From: Heterobilharzia americana
Lineage: Eukaryota; Platyhelminthes; Trematoda; Strigeidida; Schistosomatidae
Reading direction: 5' to 3'
DNA: 64,000 bases
NCBI GenBank assembly: GCA_944470555.2
Contig: OX104127.1
Coordinates: 31,945,661-32,009,660, forward strand
Shown: one piece after another, positions 1 through 12,346 of the stretch
Layout: each line of letters starts with the position of its first letter
Position numbering within the stretch: the stretch's first letter is position 1
Position numbers and translations under genes: made by a program
The notes under the pieces: generated by a model
Seen by the model: only the letters and a program-made list of their open reading frames with translations
The model's database searches: none
What the model was told of the DNA's origin: nothing

Positions 1-317
1 TTGCCCGTTGTTTTTGATTTTCACTTCATGGAATGTCGACAGATAGAATCACTTGAAGGAATTCTTACCAATAGATAGACAGTATGCTTTAATACAAGAC
101 AAAACCAACGGATCCATGTGCGCTTATCTTCGCTGAACAGATTTCTGAAGATTATGGTTTTCAATAGCAGGTTGTGATCTTTCCAAACATGTAACAGACA
201 TTCCTCGTTAACGGAAATGCAGCTTCTAAGCTAATACTCACCATCCGAACAACTTTTTCTAAATCTTGATCTACTTATGAACGTCTTTAGTTACCAACAT
301 AATTCATCTGTACTACT

Positions 318-336
318 ATCATTATTATTATTTGAC
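318..336. repeat. (ATT)n tail of family A copy 1
   Basis: ATCATTATTATTATTTG directly follows the 3' end of the minus-strand element. Read on the element strand it is (AAT)n, the short-repeat tail typical of RTE elements. Confidence 0.75.
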
Positions 337-3300
337 ACTTGGGATCCAAGTCGAAAATAAGGCTTCAGTTGCACGTCTCCATTCCACTCTGTTCTCTGAA
401 GTCTTTCGAACTTCGCTCCACAACTGCCAACAAGCTTTCATTTCTTCCTCATATCATCTCCTCCATGTCACCCTCGCCTCGCCTCGCCTCGGACTCCCAA
501 CTCCTCCTTTCCCCTTTGAATTCCACTCAACGACCTGGCCTCGAGCACGATGTCCCCAAATGACCTTCTCAGTGTATGCCCAGTCCAGTCCAGTCCAGTC
601 CAGTCCAATCCATCTCCAATTTCATCTTCTGCATAGTTGATGGGCGATGGATTCTTGCCTCGTTGGTTCGTTGCCAGTCAGCCGACCAGAGTTCCTTGTT
701 GCTTATTCTTATTATTCTGGCCATCTGATCTGATCTTCAGTATCGAGTGAGGGTAGGTGGCAGCTGTTGATGATGTACATCTGTAGTTTGTTGGAAATGC
801 TTTTCGTGATGCGTCAAGTTTCTGAACCATCACACAGAAGCACTGACTTGACATTAGTGTAGAAATCAGGATGTTGTTCACGCTTTATGCTGAGTGCAGT
901 GCAGTGCAATGCAATGCAGTGCAGTGGATCTCCACACTGGTTTCACATTAGTCTAGTCCCGTCCTCGCTACCCTGCCTCTCCTACCAACTTGTTGCTTTT
1001 CCCCTGTAGATCTTCGAGTTTGTGCGACAGGACATTACACATAAACCATCATCGTTGGCGAAATCCAAATCTTCTTCTGGGGTCTTTTCATCGGTCATGC
1101 AGCGTATGACCCTCTTCTCGCTCCTCACACTTTCTTGCATAATACAGCCACCACAATCAGGAAGATCATCGGTGATAGTAGGCGGCAACACTGTCTTACT
1201 CCTTCCTATCCCCTGTCTTCACTTCAAAGGCGTCACTGAACTTTCCATTGTAGTGTGAATCACTCGGCATGTAACATCATATAGCATGTAGCTGCTGTTC
1301 AATGTGGTTGATAAAGGTTTGTGGAACTAAAAGCGTAGTGTTCAAGCAGCTGTCTGCAAAATTACTTCTCGGTCGACGCTGTCGAAGGCCTTTTCAAAAT
1401 CGATGAAGTTGAGGTAGAGAGTTGATTGCCATTCTATGCTCTCTTCTATGATGATGAGTAGCGTAGCGTTGCAATTTGGTCCGCACATGATTTCTACTTC
1501 CTGAATCCAACCAGCCTGTTCCGGTAGTAATTTTGAATCCAGTGTATCTTTTAGTCTCTCTAGGATGATGCGGCATAATATTTTGCTTGCTTTGGGTGGA
1601 TAGGCGCATGATTCCTCGCCAGTTGTCGAAAACATTTGGTCTCCCTTCTTCGGGAGTTTGACCAACCAACACGTACCTTTTCTTCCCTCCGACCTTCTGC
1701 AATTGTGGTGTGATGTGAGCATGTCCGCTGTTGTCCCTGCATCTGTTTTCAGTGCTTCTGGAGGGATTTTATCTGGTCCTGCTGCCTATCCTCATTTCAG
1801 TAGCTTTATGGCGTTCAGGACTTCCACTTTTGTTCGAGGATTTGTGTTCACTGGTAGTTCTGTGGCTGTGCTGCTGATGGTAGATTCAAGAGCTTTTTGA
1901 AGTGGTCAGACCATCGTTTCTCTACTTTGCCAATTAAATTTCCTCCAACATCCTTCATTCGTTTCACCTGTGTTGATCTCTTCCCTCCCAGACAGTAAGT
2001 AACCTGGTCATTTCGTACAGTGTTGTTAGGTCTCTCCTACCTACCAGCAGCCTGTTCTGCTTCACTTACCAGTGTGTCGTACAAGTGTCTCTTCTCATTG
2101 CACACACTCTTCTTCACTTCCTTCTCCACTGTAGTGTTTCTTTATAGGTTGTGTTCAGTTCCTCTTTTCGTTGTTCATCCTGGCACACCCCTGCACTGCG
2201 CCGCGCTGAACTGTCCTGCCCTGCACTAAATTACACCGCACTCCTTCATCTTCTCCTTCGCCTTCACCATCTTCCTCAATCCCTGCTATATCAGCTTCCA
2301 TGTGAACTTCCGTAGACATCCATTCTCCTTGTCTTCTTTCTTCTTCCTTATCCTTCTTAGCATATCTATCCAGCTTTCCTTCCACATCTCTTTCTAAGAG
2401 TTCCAGTGTTCTTACAAGCAGACACCTTCATACATGCTCCTCAATATCTCCCTCCCATTTCGTCCTAATGACTGACTGACTGAAGTGAAGATGTCCCTTG
2501 TAGTTTCCTCCTTCACTTTCTGGGTGGGCGTTGAACTTCAACTGTGGTCCATCATCACCAACTACTTTGAAGGCTTCAAACTCGATTCTCAAGGTAGGTT
2601 CCTTGCACTAGATAGTCATGTGAGTGGTGTCAACCTACATCTGCTCACCTTCTTCATCTCATCTTATCTCCAGTAGGCTGACTGACTGCGTCTCCATCTC
2701 CACTTTCTTCACATTCAGATGAAGTCGATCTGATTCTTAGTGGAGTGTGTCCTCATGTCTCGTGAAATCAAATCCATGTCGCTCGCTTTGTGAATATCCT
2801 TGTGTTTGTTTGTACACACTGCCTCCAATCACCAAGCCATTGATTGCCCAGAAGTCTGCAAACACTTCTCCATTCTCATTCATTTCACTCACTCAGCACT
2901 TCTCGACCCATCATCACTTCTCTTCCTGTCTTGTCCACTCCCAGTTCCGCATTCATCTCACCTCACCCATTAGAATGAGTTTGATGTCGACAACTGGGGT
3001 GGCGTCTTGTCTTGTCTTATCTTCTCCTGTCCTCTACTGATTGCAGTTGTCTGTAGAATTCCTCCTTCTTCTCTTCATATGCACTATTTGTAGGTGCACA
3101 GTGCACAGTGGACAGTGCATTGTATCATTGTGACTCTCCTTCCTTCTGAGATGAACCTTGCTGTCATGATCCTGATCCTGATGCAGGAGGAGATTGGTTC
3201 CCACTGCATAAGAACCTTCGATGCTATTGAGAGGTGTACATCATGATAGACACTCGAAAACTCAGTGTGCTCGTGGTTATCATCTGGGTGACAATATCGG

Positions 3301-3738
3301 AGTGGATTGGATTGACTCTCTAGTTGACAGTTTGCAGAGTCCACTTGCATTCCATCTGCAGATTACTCACATATTCCCAGTCTAGCACTCCTACGCCATA
3401 CCTTCTCATCTCTTTTGCAATCTGGGTAGTCTTGCCTGCCAGCCAGCCAGCGAGCCATCCAGCCAGTCAGCTTCAAACATTGTTCAGACATTCATTCCGT
3501 GTCCCTATGCTTACTTTCGCTTTCATCGAGAGAAGAGAAGGGAGACACATTGGTCAATTGGCTTCGTGAAGGCTTTCACCAACTGGCGTCATTTCGCCTA
3601 TCGGATTCCAGTGAGGAAAAAGTTTAATTTTATGATTTATATTTTGTGTGTGCTTTGAAGTTAGTGCTGTGGTTGGCTTGGTTTTATGGGATAGAGTTGC
3701 TATCAGTATTCCAAGGTTTCTCTCTTTATCCAGGCTTA

Positions 3739-3742
<4 letters not shown>
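333..3742 (-). mobile_element. Full-length but defective RTE-like non-LTR retrotransposon, family A copy 1
   Basis: Read on the minus strand, the element starts near 3,742 and ends in a short (AAT)n tail near 333, a typical RTE 3' end. The 5' third encodes broken pieces of an APE-type endonuclease (TARFISEGRR at about 3,150, then degenerate frames). The middle carries the linker (EGKLDRYAKKDKEEERR at about 2,385). The 3' half carries reverse-transcriptase pieces (FIDFEKAFDSVDREV at about 1,400; DLDFANDDG at about 1,080, a broken F/YADD box). Frames break every 60-130 codons, so no protein can be made. It shares almost its whole length with the inverted copy at 31,866-35,310. The 5' end abuts an (AT)n tract. 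It lies about 8.5 kb downstream of the PDE9 gene end. Confidence 0.88.

Positions 3743-3813
<71 letters not shown>
3741..3813. repeat. (AT)n microsatellite, about 73 bp
   Basis: Pure AT repeat directly at the 5' boundary of family A copy 1. Confidence 0.97.
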
Positions 3814-3815
<2 letters not shown>

Positions 3816-4692
3816 CATGTCTTTGGGGATTAGGTGGAAATGTAAGCTATAGTAGGTAACAAGCTGACGCTGATCGGAGCAGCAAAGAGACGCAGTAGTG
3901 ATGGTAACATGAAAGGGAGAAGGATGAAAAGAGACATTATATGTTGGAAGTTGAGCGAAAAATAAGCATGGGTAGGTGAAACAGCAAGATTATAGAGACA
4001 AGATCGGATTGTTCAACTGGAAGCATGATGAAAAACACTACTTTGATAAGAAAACATGGGAGAGCGAGAAGGAATGAGTCAGGTAGGCGCATATTCGGAA
4101 TTAAATCACGTTTGTATCGACAATAGTATGAGAATGCAAATGTCTATATTTTAGTTCATATATACGCCTACTCCTGTCGCATTTTGAAGGCCTACACATT
4201 GTTGTTTAACTTAGGCCTTGAAAACACAATGCTCAGTCAGTCACATGATTATTAGAACGGGAATATGAGTAGGGAAAGAAAATCAATGGAAAAAAATATT
4301 ATCAAACGTAGGCAATGGCGAAGAAGAGGAAATTCATGTTAGGCAAACAAAACAAAACTAAGATCATTGGATATAAGAAACAGGCCGCAATCGTTGATAG
4401 ATAAACAGACACACATAAAATGCAACATGCAATCGCGTAAAAAAAGGGATATACCATTTATGAAGCCTGAGAACAGCACAGAATAACAAAAAAAAGGTGA
4501 AAAGATTTTAAACTAAATGAAGGATTAAAGTGGAAAAAAATAAACTCAGTGATGTTGAATGGAACGTTCAGAATTCCGAAGTTAGTAAACAATGTATGTT
4601 TTATCACATAAGGTGAATTTCACTTGTGTTACACGGGCGAAGTATGTTAGGATCAAGGAGAAAATAAAAATTTTGCATTCTGCCGCAACAAC
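3814..4692. other. Spacer between head-to-head family A 5' ends; no gene seen
   Basis: AT-rich, purine-biased sequence (many GAGA/AAAA stretches) with no open frame above 60 codons and no recognisable element. Confidence 0.6.
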
Positions 4693-5301
4693 CTTGCCTG
4701 GTCAACTAGTTCACTATTTACTAAACTGTGATCAGCCCGGATAAAGAGAGAAGCCTTGGAATACTGATAGCAACTCTATCCCATAAAACCAAGCCAACCA
4801 CAGCACTAACTTCAAAGCACACACAAAATATAAATCATAAAATTAAACTTTTTCCTCACTGGAATCCGATAGGCGAAATGACGCCAGTTGGTGAAAGCCT
4901 TCACGAAGCCAATTGACCAATGTGTCTCCCTTCTCTTCTCTCGATGAAAGCGAAAGTAAGCATAGGGACACGGAATGAATGTCTGAACAATGTTTGAAGC
5001 TGACTGGCTGGATGGCTCGCTGGCTGGCTGGCAGGCAAGACTACCCAGATTGCAAAAGAGATGAGAAGGTATGGCGTAGGAGTGCTAGACTGGGAATATG
5101 TGAGTAATCTGCAGATGGAATGCAAGTGGACTCTGCAAACTGTCAACTAGAGAGTCAATCCAATCCACTCCGATATTGTCACCCAGATGATAACCACGAG
5201 CACACTGAGTTTTCGAGTGACTATCATGATGTCCACCTCTCAATAGCATCGAAGGTTCTTACGCAGTGGGAACCAATCTCCTCCTGCATCAGGATCAGGG
5301 T
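4693..5301 (+). mobile_element. Family A 5'-end fragment, head-to-head with copy 1
   Basis: This plus-strand segment starts at CCTGGTCAACTAGTTCAC, the same 5' end as the copy at 31,866, and stops abruptly near 5,301 at the ATCAGG repeats. It is a near-perfect inverted copy of 3,177-3,742, down to the same number of GGCT-type units and the same 81-residue antisense frame, with only a few substitutions. Non-LTR elements usually lose their 5' end, so a copy that keeps the 5' end and lacks the 3' end is unusual. It points to rearrangement or inverted duplication of copy 1 rather than an independent insertion. Confidence 0.85.
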
Positions 5302-6003
5302 GGCTTTTAAATTCACCCTTAAGTTTTGAGGTTTTTATTCAAGTTTTGTTACAGAAGGTAATCTTTGTGGTCATCCAGTTATATCGTGATATAGAACAAA
5401 AATCTATATCCCTCAGAGAGGCTTTCTCCAGCTGTGGAAATAAGATAGAACAAATATAGGGTGAGGAAATTTATTTCGACTATGTACCGTGCAATGCTGG
5501 GCAGGAAAAATAAACTACTATTTTGGAAGGATGAATATTTGAAAATCAATGTATAATAATTAATAACAGTAATAATTTTGATGACGATATAGGTACTTAT
5601 ACTTATGATAACAGTCGAAGTATGAATGATAACAAAATAGATTGCGTAATATACAGAATGGTTTACAGAATACATTGATATGATTATGTGCAATAATCTA
5701 TGCTCGAAACGTCATCAAGTAAATAATACTGTATCACTCTGTGTTATAAATAAAATAAACAAATCTATATAACTGAGAAAGGAGAGTAAAATTGATCAAA
5801 ATAGCAAATCAATAAAGTATCATGTAATAGGATTAGACAAATTATTAAAATGAAGCCAATATTTTTTGAAGAGATTAAGATGATTAAGCGAAATAACACC
5901 GGAAACCATTTGGAAAAAATCACATAGAACAGTGTGAATGAAACAAAGTTGTGTTCTACTTTCTCTTTGTATATTATTTGGAACTATCTATACGAGTCAC
6001 TGA

Positions 6004-6505
6004 TGTTTGCCTTATTTGTGGGAAGTCTTTTCTGTTGACCGCAGAAGGGTACAAACGGATATACAAAGCTTTTGAAATGGCCAGCTCTTTGTGAGAAAAG
6101 AAACCTTTCTACAAGACTTTCGCCTCTTCAAATAATATTTTGATGACCTAAATATGATAAACAAATCTAATAGAGACATGAAAGCATGAGCCATGATGGC
6201 AGAGCCCTTTCCAAGTTTTTCCAGATCTTACGGATTTTTTTGTTTGTTGCTGGCTCGCAACTTCGATCGTGTTCGGTTAGACGTGTTAGTACTTGACGTA
6301 CTGTCTTTCCAACGTATGTGGTATTACACTCGCTACAGTCTATCTTATAAACATAGTTCTGTTTTTCTAAATGGGGAATCGGGTCCTTTAATTTGCACAG
6401 GTGTAGGTGTAAAGTGTTCATCACCTTAAGGAATACTTTGATGTTGTAACTATTAAGGATACGTCTTATTTCCTCTGATGTAGACGTTTGATAAGGAAGT
6501 ACTAT
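6004..6505 (-). mobile_element. Penelope-like retroelement fragment encoding the GIY-YIG endonuclease end
   Basis: On the minus strand, 6,505 to about 6,230 reads LPYQTSTSEEIRRILNSYNI, then KVFLK, then VYKIDCSECNTTYVGKTVRQ, then RLTEHDR. This is the C-terminal pattern of Penelope-like elements: a linker, then the GIY-YIG-type nuclease with V-Y-K-I-x-C-x-x-C and Y-V-G-x-T-x-R. After a short disrupted stretch another frame continues (6,120-6,004) with EAKVL, KGFLSHKELAISKALYIRLY and NRKDFPQI, the usual end of such proteins. The reverse transcriptase part is absent. The family assignment rests on these motifs only. It is a dead fragment because of a frameshift and missing domains. Confidence 0.8.
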
Positions 6506-6509
6506 AGTA

Positions 6510-8400
6510 TTTATCTAATATTTATGGGTTTTCCATGTCATTTTTCACTTGTTTTAGCATACTACCCCAAGATTACACAAGTTAAATACACCTTTAACGA
6601 TGAATCATACTAACCCAGTGCTCAAGTTTTCCAAACCAACGAATGTTTCTTCATTATACTGACTGATTCTGTGCCACATCGTACTTTAGTGTCCCCAATC
6701 AACGGTTCCAAATAAATCGAGGTAGGTGGCACTTTGGTCTACCGGTTTGGTAGTCAACTTTCCAAAAAATGGGTTACGTGTTCAAATTCTACTCCATTTA
6801 CCAATGTTAAGACGGGTATACAGTTTATTAGTTATCAGACAACGGATATGGCTCACTATTTAGTTAATGGATCTGACCAGTAGAGTCAAAGTAGATGACT
6901 TATAAGTAGATGATTTTATGGATTAGCGTCAATTCTCGACTTGATGATCCTCATAGTTTATATCGACAAGAAGTTTATTTATTCCAAATAATACGTCTAG
7001 TTGAGAAACGGAGTGACAGCAGGAAGTATGGATATAAGATGAAGAGACTTGGCAAAAGAGACCAAAGAGTATAAGTCATACCTTAGTAAAGCAACCAGTA
7101 ACGCTATCTAGTGAACATACTTTACTCACCGAACAGAACTCTCATTCTTTCTCTCTCCATTACTAATTTACCTCTTATCAACAATCTAAGTCAATAACGC
7201 GTTAGCTGTGGTCAAAAATAATCTAGCACATAGCTGGAATCACTTACATTTATTAAGTTTATCAACAGTGTGACTCAAGAGACCAAACTATTTAAAATCA
7301 TGTACGGCGTTTACAGATAATCGTAGGATGTCCAGGATCTAGGCTCGATGTTTGTTTGTTTGTTTGTTTTCATCAACATGATATACCGGCAACTCCGCAG
7401 AAACTTACGTTACCTAGAAATTTTGAGTTCATATCACTCACTTCTGAAGTCAGTGAACTTTCCACTCAGGTATCTAGACAATGACTAAAACGTAGTAGGA
7501 CAAGAATCCTTCACATGAACTGGATATTAAATGATAACAAGTACAGTTCCTACATAAGTCTAATGGACAAGAAAATAGTTAGATAGTAAAGTCCTTGCAT
7601 TTCAGACACTTCGATGCAAACTAGAGTCCTTGAGACAGTAAAAGTCTACACTACACTATAGGTACGTCTTGCTGATATATGTCATGTAACATACAATCTT
7701 GTCAGGGTTTTTCCTATTGAGGAAGTTACAAGACCAAATAAAATGTAACGTAGTTGCATGTAATTCAGCACGGTAGACACATAACAAATCTTATCGATTA
7801 CGTTTGACAAACATCTGCGATTCTGAAATTTTATCTCCTAACACCTGATGATGAATTTGTGCATGTTAGTGACATAGATTCAACTCAAGTTTATACAATT
7901 ACAGAGCAACCAACCCATTCAGTTAAACACTGTTTAACTAGCTGTGATTCACGCCTAAACTGTAGAATTTGACGACGCTTATCCGCAAGTAAGATTGAAA
8001 TGCATTGAGTAGATATAGCCCGACCAATAGCTGTAACCTTGACATGATGGACGGGATTGCATATTACACTGACTCAACGAGATATGCTGATGGAACGTTT
8101 GTTCCCTCGAGATTCTACCATACTAGAAAAATTTATTCAATAGTCGTTAGATAAAAAGTAGTTACCGCCATAGTGTAGATTACTACATTACGACAAGGGT
8201 CTGACAGCGAATTCGTACAGCTACTAGCTCGATCGGCTGGGACCATAATAAAGTATTTCCATAGGATGACTAGCCATACCACGCTGACGCTGCCTTCCCT
8301 ATGCAAAGTAGAAGTTTGAAAACGTCGGCCCAAAAATTACCACTCCCACCCCCTGGCGGTATGCTAACGCCTGCAACACGAACTCATAGTCGGATTCAAA
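6510..8400. other. AT-rich stretch without recognised gene
   Basis: It contains the diverged tRNA-like SINE at 6.74 kb and a short GTTT repeat (about 7,349-7,368), then unique-looking sequence. The part from about 8,100 is somewhat GC-richer and may be the 5' region of the family B element that follows. Confidence 0.5.
6735..6905 (+). mobile_element. Diverged tRNA-like SINE
   Basis: TGGTCTACCGGTTTGGTAGTC resembles a D-arm/A-box, GTGTTCAAATTCTACTCC a B-box, and GGATATGGCTCACTATTTAG the body of the second SINE family. Confidence 0.4.
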
Positions 8401-8409
8401 AGCAAAACA

Positions 8410-11400
8410 TCAAAATATCAAACTTGAAAGACACCTATGTGTGACTGGTCCAAAGCAGATGTCTCATGGACTCTGAGGTCACAAAATATCTCTTCTTTTT
8501 CACGCACCTCAAGAAGAAATATCCTTCTACGGTCTGGGCAAACGAGAAGTCTCAACAGCCCGCATGCTTCCAGTAGCACACAGAACACAATCAAACACAA
8601 AATATTCTCCTTAGCTCTACCTCATCCTTCGCCTTCACCTCCTAATATTAATATTAAGCCCCTTACACCTTCTACAACCTCTCACTCTGCAGTCATTGCC
8701 AATGACCAAAGTCTTCGAAACCTAAATCCTAGTCTCCTAAGACCCTGCCATCGAAATCATGCTCCAGCTTCCAACGTCCGAACTCTATACCAAATCGGAT
8801 TGTATGCATCACTCTCCTATAATCGGAATCTCTAACCACGAATGTATGCTTTATATTTCTGAGACACATATACAGGACCGGAGAGTGGTTCTTGAATTCA
8901 ACTCACCTGGTCATAGCGTGATGGGCGTTGCTGATAAGAATGGACAAAAGTAGTATATGTTGAGAGGGCAGCAGAAATCATAGGAAATTACCAGTAATGG
9001 GTAAGGATTCTACCAAGAGAAACACAAGAGACAACGTGGGCGTATCAAGAGAAAATCAAGAGAGTAGCAGAAAGCGAAATGAAGCACACTGTGTAAATGA
9101 CTGTCTTGGCCCAAGGTGTACCATATTTAAGGACTACTGTGCCACATGTTAACAATGAACAGTCCTTCCTTCGTCTCTGTCTTCTCGTCTCCTTTCAATA
9201 GTAGTGAATCTTCAAAATTCACCATGAGTATACGGAGAACCAGTGGATAGCTATATGCGACTCGCTACAGTAGGCATAACATTGACCAGTAGGACACAAA
9301 CTGGAGCTTAGTAAACGTCATTGGATTTCTGCAACATCATCCACAGTGACTGATGCCAGAAGACTCATTTCAACTGGCTCCAACCACAATGAAGAGTGAA
9401 TGCAACTTCAGCGCAAACTCATCAAGAACCTTCGCGTTGATCGCAAACAGTGGTGAGTGGCAAGACAGGGAGAGATAGAGAAGGCAAGAACGTTGGATAA
9501 CACTCAGGAAATATTCAGGCTTGTCAAGGACACCAGAAAGAAGAAGACAATGGTAAGTGAAACCATCACCGGAAAGGATGGCACCCTAATAACTTCACAG
9601 GGCAGACGGCTAAAACATTGGACAGAACACTTTGAAGCACAGTTCAAATGGCCCTCAGCAACGCCTCATTTGTCCAATGTCCAACCTGAACCTGAATGAG
9701 ACGCAGATGTCGGTATTCCAACTCTCTTTGAAGATGAGAAGGCTGTATCGAACCTGAAACGATGCAAAGCACCAGGACCTGACAGTTTGCCACACGACGT
9801 TTTCGAGGATGGAGGTAGGAGATCGCTAATTAAAGTGACGGAGGCACTAGGCAGTGTATGCAAACTAGTGGTAGTCCCATCACACTGGTCTACTTCTCCA
9901 ATCATCCCAGTCTACAGGAAGGGAGAGAAGTCCTCCTGTGACAACCAAAGAGGAATTAGTTTGACTAATATTTTGCCCAAGATCCTAGGGGAGCATAGTT
10001 ATCCAACGCCTATCTGGAGCTCCACTTGAGAACACTAAACTAGAGAAAACTAGGTAGGTTTCAGACCTGGGCGGGAGTGCATTGATCATGTCCTCACCCT
10101 CCAATAATTCCTGGAACACAGGCATACCTACCGACCAATGGTTGACACTTGTCATATATCTTGATCTGAGGGCTGAATTCCACTCTGTCAACCGTGAGGT
10201 GATATGTTAGTGTCTGACTGTGAAAGGAATACCAAGTAAGTGTAAAACGCTAGTGGAAGCTATCTACTTGAACTTAGTAGTGCAATGGCTTATGGAGAGT
10301 TATCTTCAGAATAAACGACAACTAGTGGTGTCCGTCAAGGAATTCCACTGTCATCGTTTCTATTTGACATCGTTATCGACTAACTAACGGACGTAAGCTT
10401 AGTTATCTTTGTTTTCACAGGTATTGACCTACTGCCTGGAGGTCATCTAGTTGACTTGGAGTATGCAGACGATGGTGTCCTGCCAGGTGAAGACATTGAC
10501 AAAATGAAAAGTCTTCTGGACGTGTTGAGCGGGAGTCTGAATATGTTTGACATGCATTTCGTTGGCACCTATGAAATGTGAGTTAATGCTCCAGAACTGG
10601 TTTGTAAATACTCAGTTTAGTGATAGGGAGTGAAGTGCTAGAATATGATGACCACTTCCTTTACTTGGGGAGTTGCATCAACCGAATGGACTGGCTGCTG
10701 ATGTAATCTCGGCTTGGATACAGAAGGATCGTTTGGACATTGCCAAATCGTGTCAACTGTGGTCCCGAGTGGTGAGATATTCAACCATCTATCCAACGAC
10801 GAGTATACTGCGCTGCTGGAGGCCGTTCCATCCTATTTTACCGCTGTGATATATAGTCGTTGAAAGTAGAAGACATGAATCGATTACTGGGTTTTGATCA
10901 TAGGTGTCTTCGTAGCATTACTCGCGCTTGGCGGAATCACCATGTGAGGAATGTTGAAGTCAGATGAAGTGTACTAGGCAAGTCGATTGACGAGGTTGTG
11001 AACAGTCATTGACTGACATGGCTTGGACATGTGTTGCGCATGTCGATCCACCGCATACCTTGACGTGAAATGCTAGATGAAGTTGAATCAGGCTGGAGGA
11101 AGGCTTAGGGTAGCTATATCAAGGCGTGACACCAGTCCATGAAGTCTATGACTCTGACTCTCGAGACTATAGTAATCAATGGTTGGAAACTCTTGGTGAC
11201 CTGGCTGAGAATCAGTCACAATGGCACACATGTATTCACTCTATAACGTTTTCTAAAGCTTGAATATATGGACTAACTTTTATCTTCAAATTGTTTGTTC
11301 TCTCACAAAACTTTGTCTAGTTTAACATCACTCTTATTCTATTCACCTGTTCTTTGTTTACTACTGTGAAGTGTGGCAACTTGATCCAATACACTTGTGT

Positions 11401-11450
11401 GCAGGGTTCTATGTTGATTCTGTCTGTCTGTCTGTCTATCTATCAGTAGA
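8410..11450 (+). mobile_element. SR2-like RTE non-LTR retrotransposon, family B copy 1, decayed
   Basis: Plus-strand pieces follow retrotransposon order. APE endonuclease start is at 8,760-8,950 (NVRTLYQIG, SETHIQD). The linker to the polymerase is at 9,457-9,700 (MVSETITGKDGTLI). Reverse transcriptase follows at 9,740-10,560: CKAPGPD, then CDNQRGISLTN, then LVDLEYADDGVL, with an intact YADD box. The C-terminal domain is at about 10,850-11,200. The 3' UTR contains TGTGAAGTGTGGCAACTTG and ends in TCTG/TCTA repeats (about 11,418-11,445). Most of the endonuclease is missing and stops are frequent. It lies just downstream of the PDE9 gene end, in opposite orientation. Confidence 0.85.
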
Positions 11451-12277
11451 TGTAAACCATAACATACTAGTTGACAATGAAGTACTTAAGGTCAACGAAT
11501 CTTTAACTACATCGTTTCATTAAAAGCAAATGAAGTGTTTTTCAGTTTAGCAATTGAGATTTAAACATGGTGATTATTTTATGGAATATATCTTTTTGAA
11601 GACGCCAACACCCGTTAAAATCATAATAATACTTCCTCTCTATGGCGATAATGAAGACAATGATAGCATAGGAAAGCCTTTTTATATGAGGTGTTGATGG
11701 GTATTGATTTGTTTCAAAGTAGAACGATGAATAAAGTGTTTAATGACGAACTGCAACATAACAATGTGATCACGTTTATACCAACAAACGAATTTAAACG
11801 TCATAAGTCCAACTGTCACAGTTATATTGGCAAACACTAATTAATCACATTCTCATTAATTATTCTAACAACAGTACCATATATTCACAAATAATACTGA
11901 TACAATGTCTATGATGTTCATTTATATTCACAAGTTTTGTAGTTATAACAATTTCAAAATCGTTATTATCATAACTATTATGATTGCATAAATGACGTCA
12001 AGCTGAAATACTTGTATATGCCTAGCTCATATTTTTAATCACATATCAGCTGATAAAGAAATAATTGGAATTATTAACTGCTCATTAAATAAATATCTAA
12101 GATGACCAAGAGTGACAAACTCTAATAGCAGCTTAACAGTAGAATGATTACAAATTCGATGATAAGTCAAGACAGGAACAATAATACCCGTTGGAACCAC
12201 AATTGATCGATCAGTCAGTTTAGAAGATCCAAGCTGACGTGAAAGTGAATTCCACATTAATCATTAGGTCGGTTGTT
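11451..12277. other. Downstream flank of the PDE9 gene; no gene seen
   Basis: AT-rich. The minus strand just after candidate exon h would be its 3' UTR. I see no clear polyadenylation signal. Confidence 0.4.
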
Positions 12278-12346
12278 CTAGGTAGTTTGTTGAATGAGCG
12301 ATAAGTTGCTCCATTGAACAACTTGTAGTTGGCTTGCAGAGCAACT
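12278..12346 (-). CDS. PDE9A: Possible terminal exon (h) of the PDE9-like gene
   Basis: After exon g (phase 0), the first convincing acceptor is the pyrimidine-rich CGCCTTTCAG at 12,347. Read in phase 0 it gives 22 codons, SCSASQLQVVQWSNLSL and five more, then a TAG stop. The composition resembles the Ser/Gln-rich tail of exon g. There is no conserved motif to confirm it. An overlapping frame is also open (ending EQPT then a stop) but needs a different phase. I did not find a convincing AATAAA signal just downstream. Another exon further on (12,257-12,039 is open in one frame) is possible. Confidence 0.4.
   Translation of the reverse strand, partial: SCSASQLQVVQWSNLSLIQQTT

Noticed and set aside
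3324..3569. 81-codon open frame repeated at 5,146-4,901 and in part at 32,312 as a conserved protein
   Set aside because: It is antisense to the 5' region of family A and repeated only because the element is repeated.
3646..3852. Open frames across the (AT)n tracts (poly Tyr-Ile) as proteins
   Set aside because: Artefact of translating a dinucleotide repeat.
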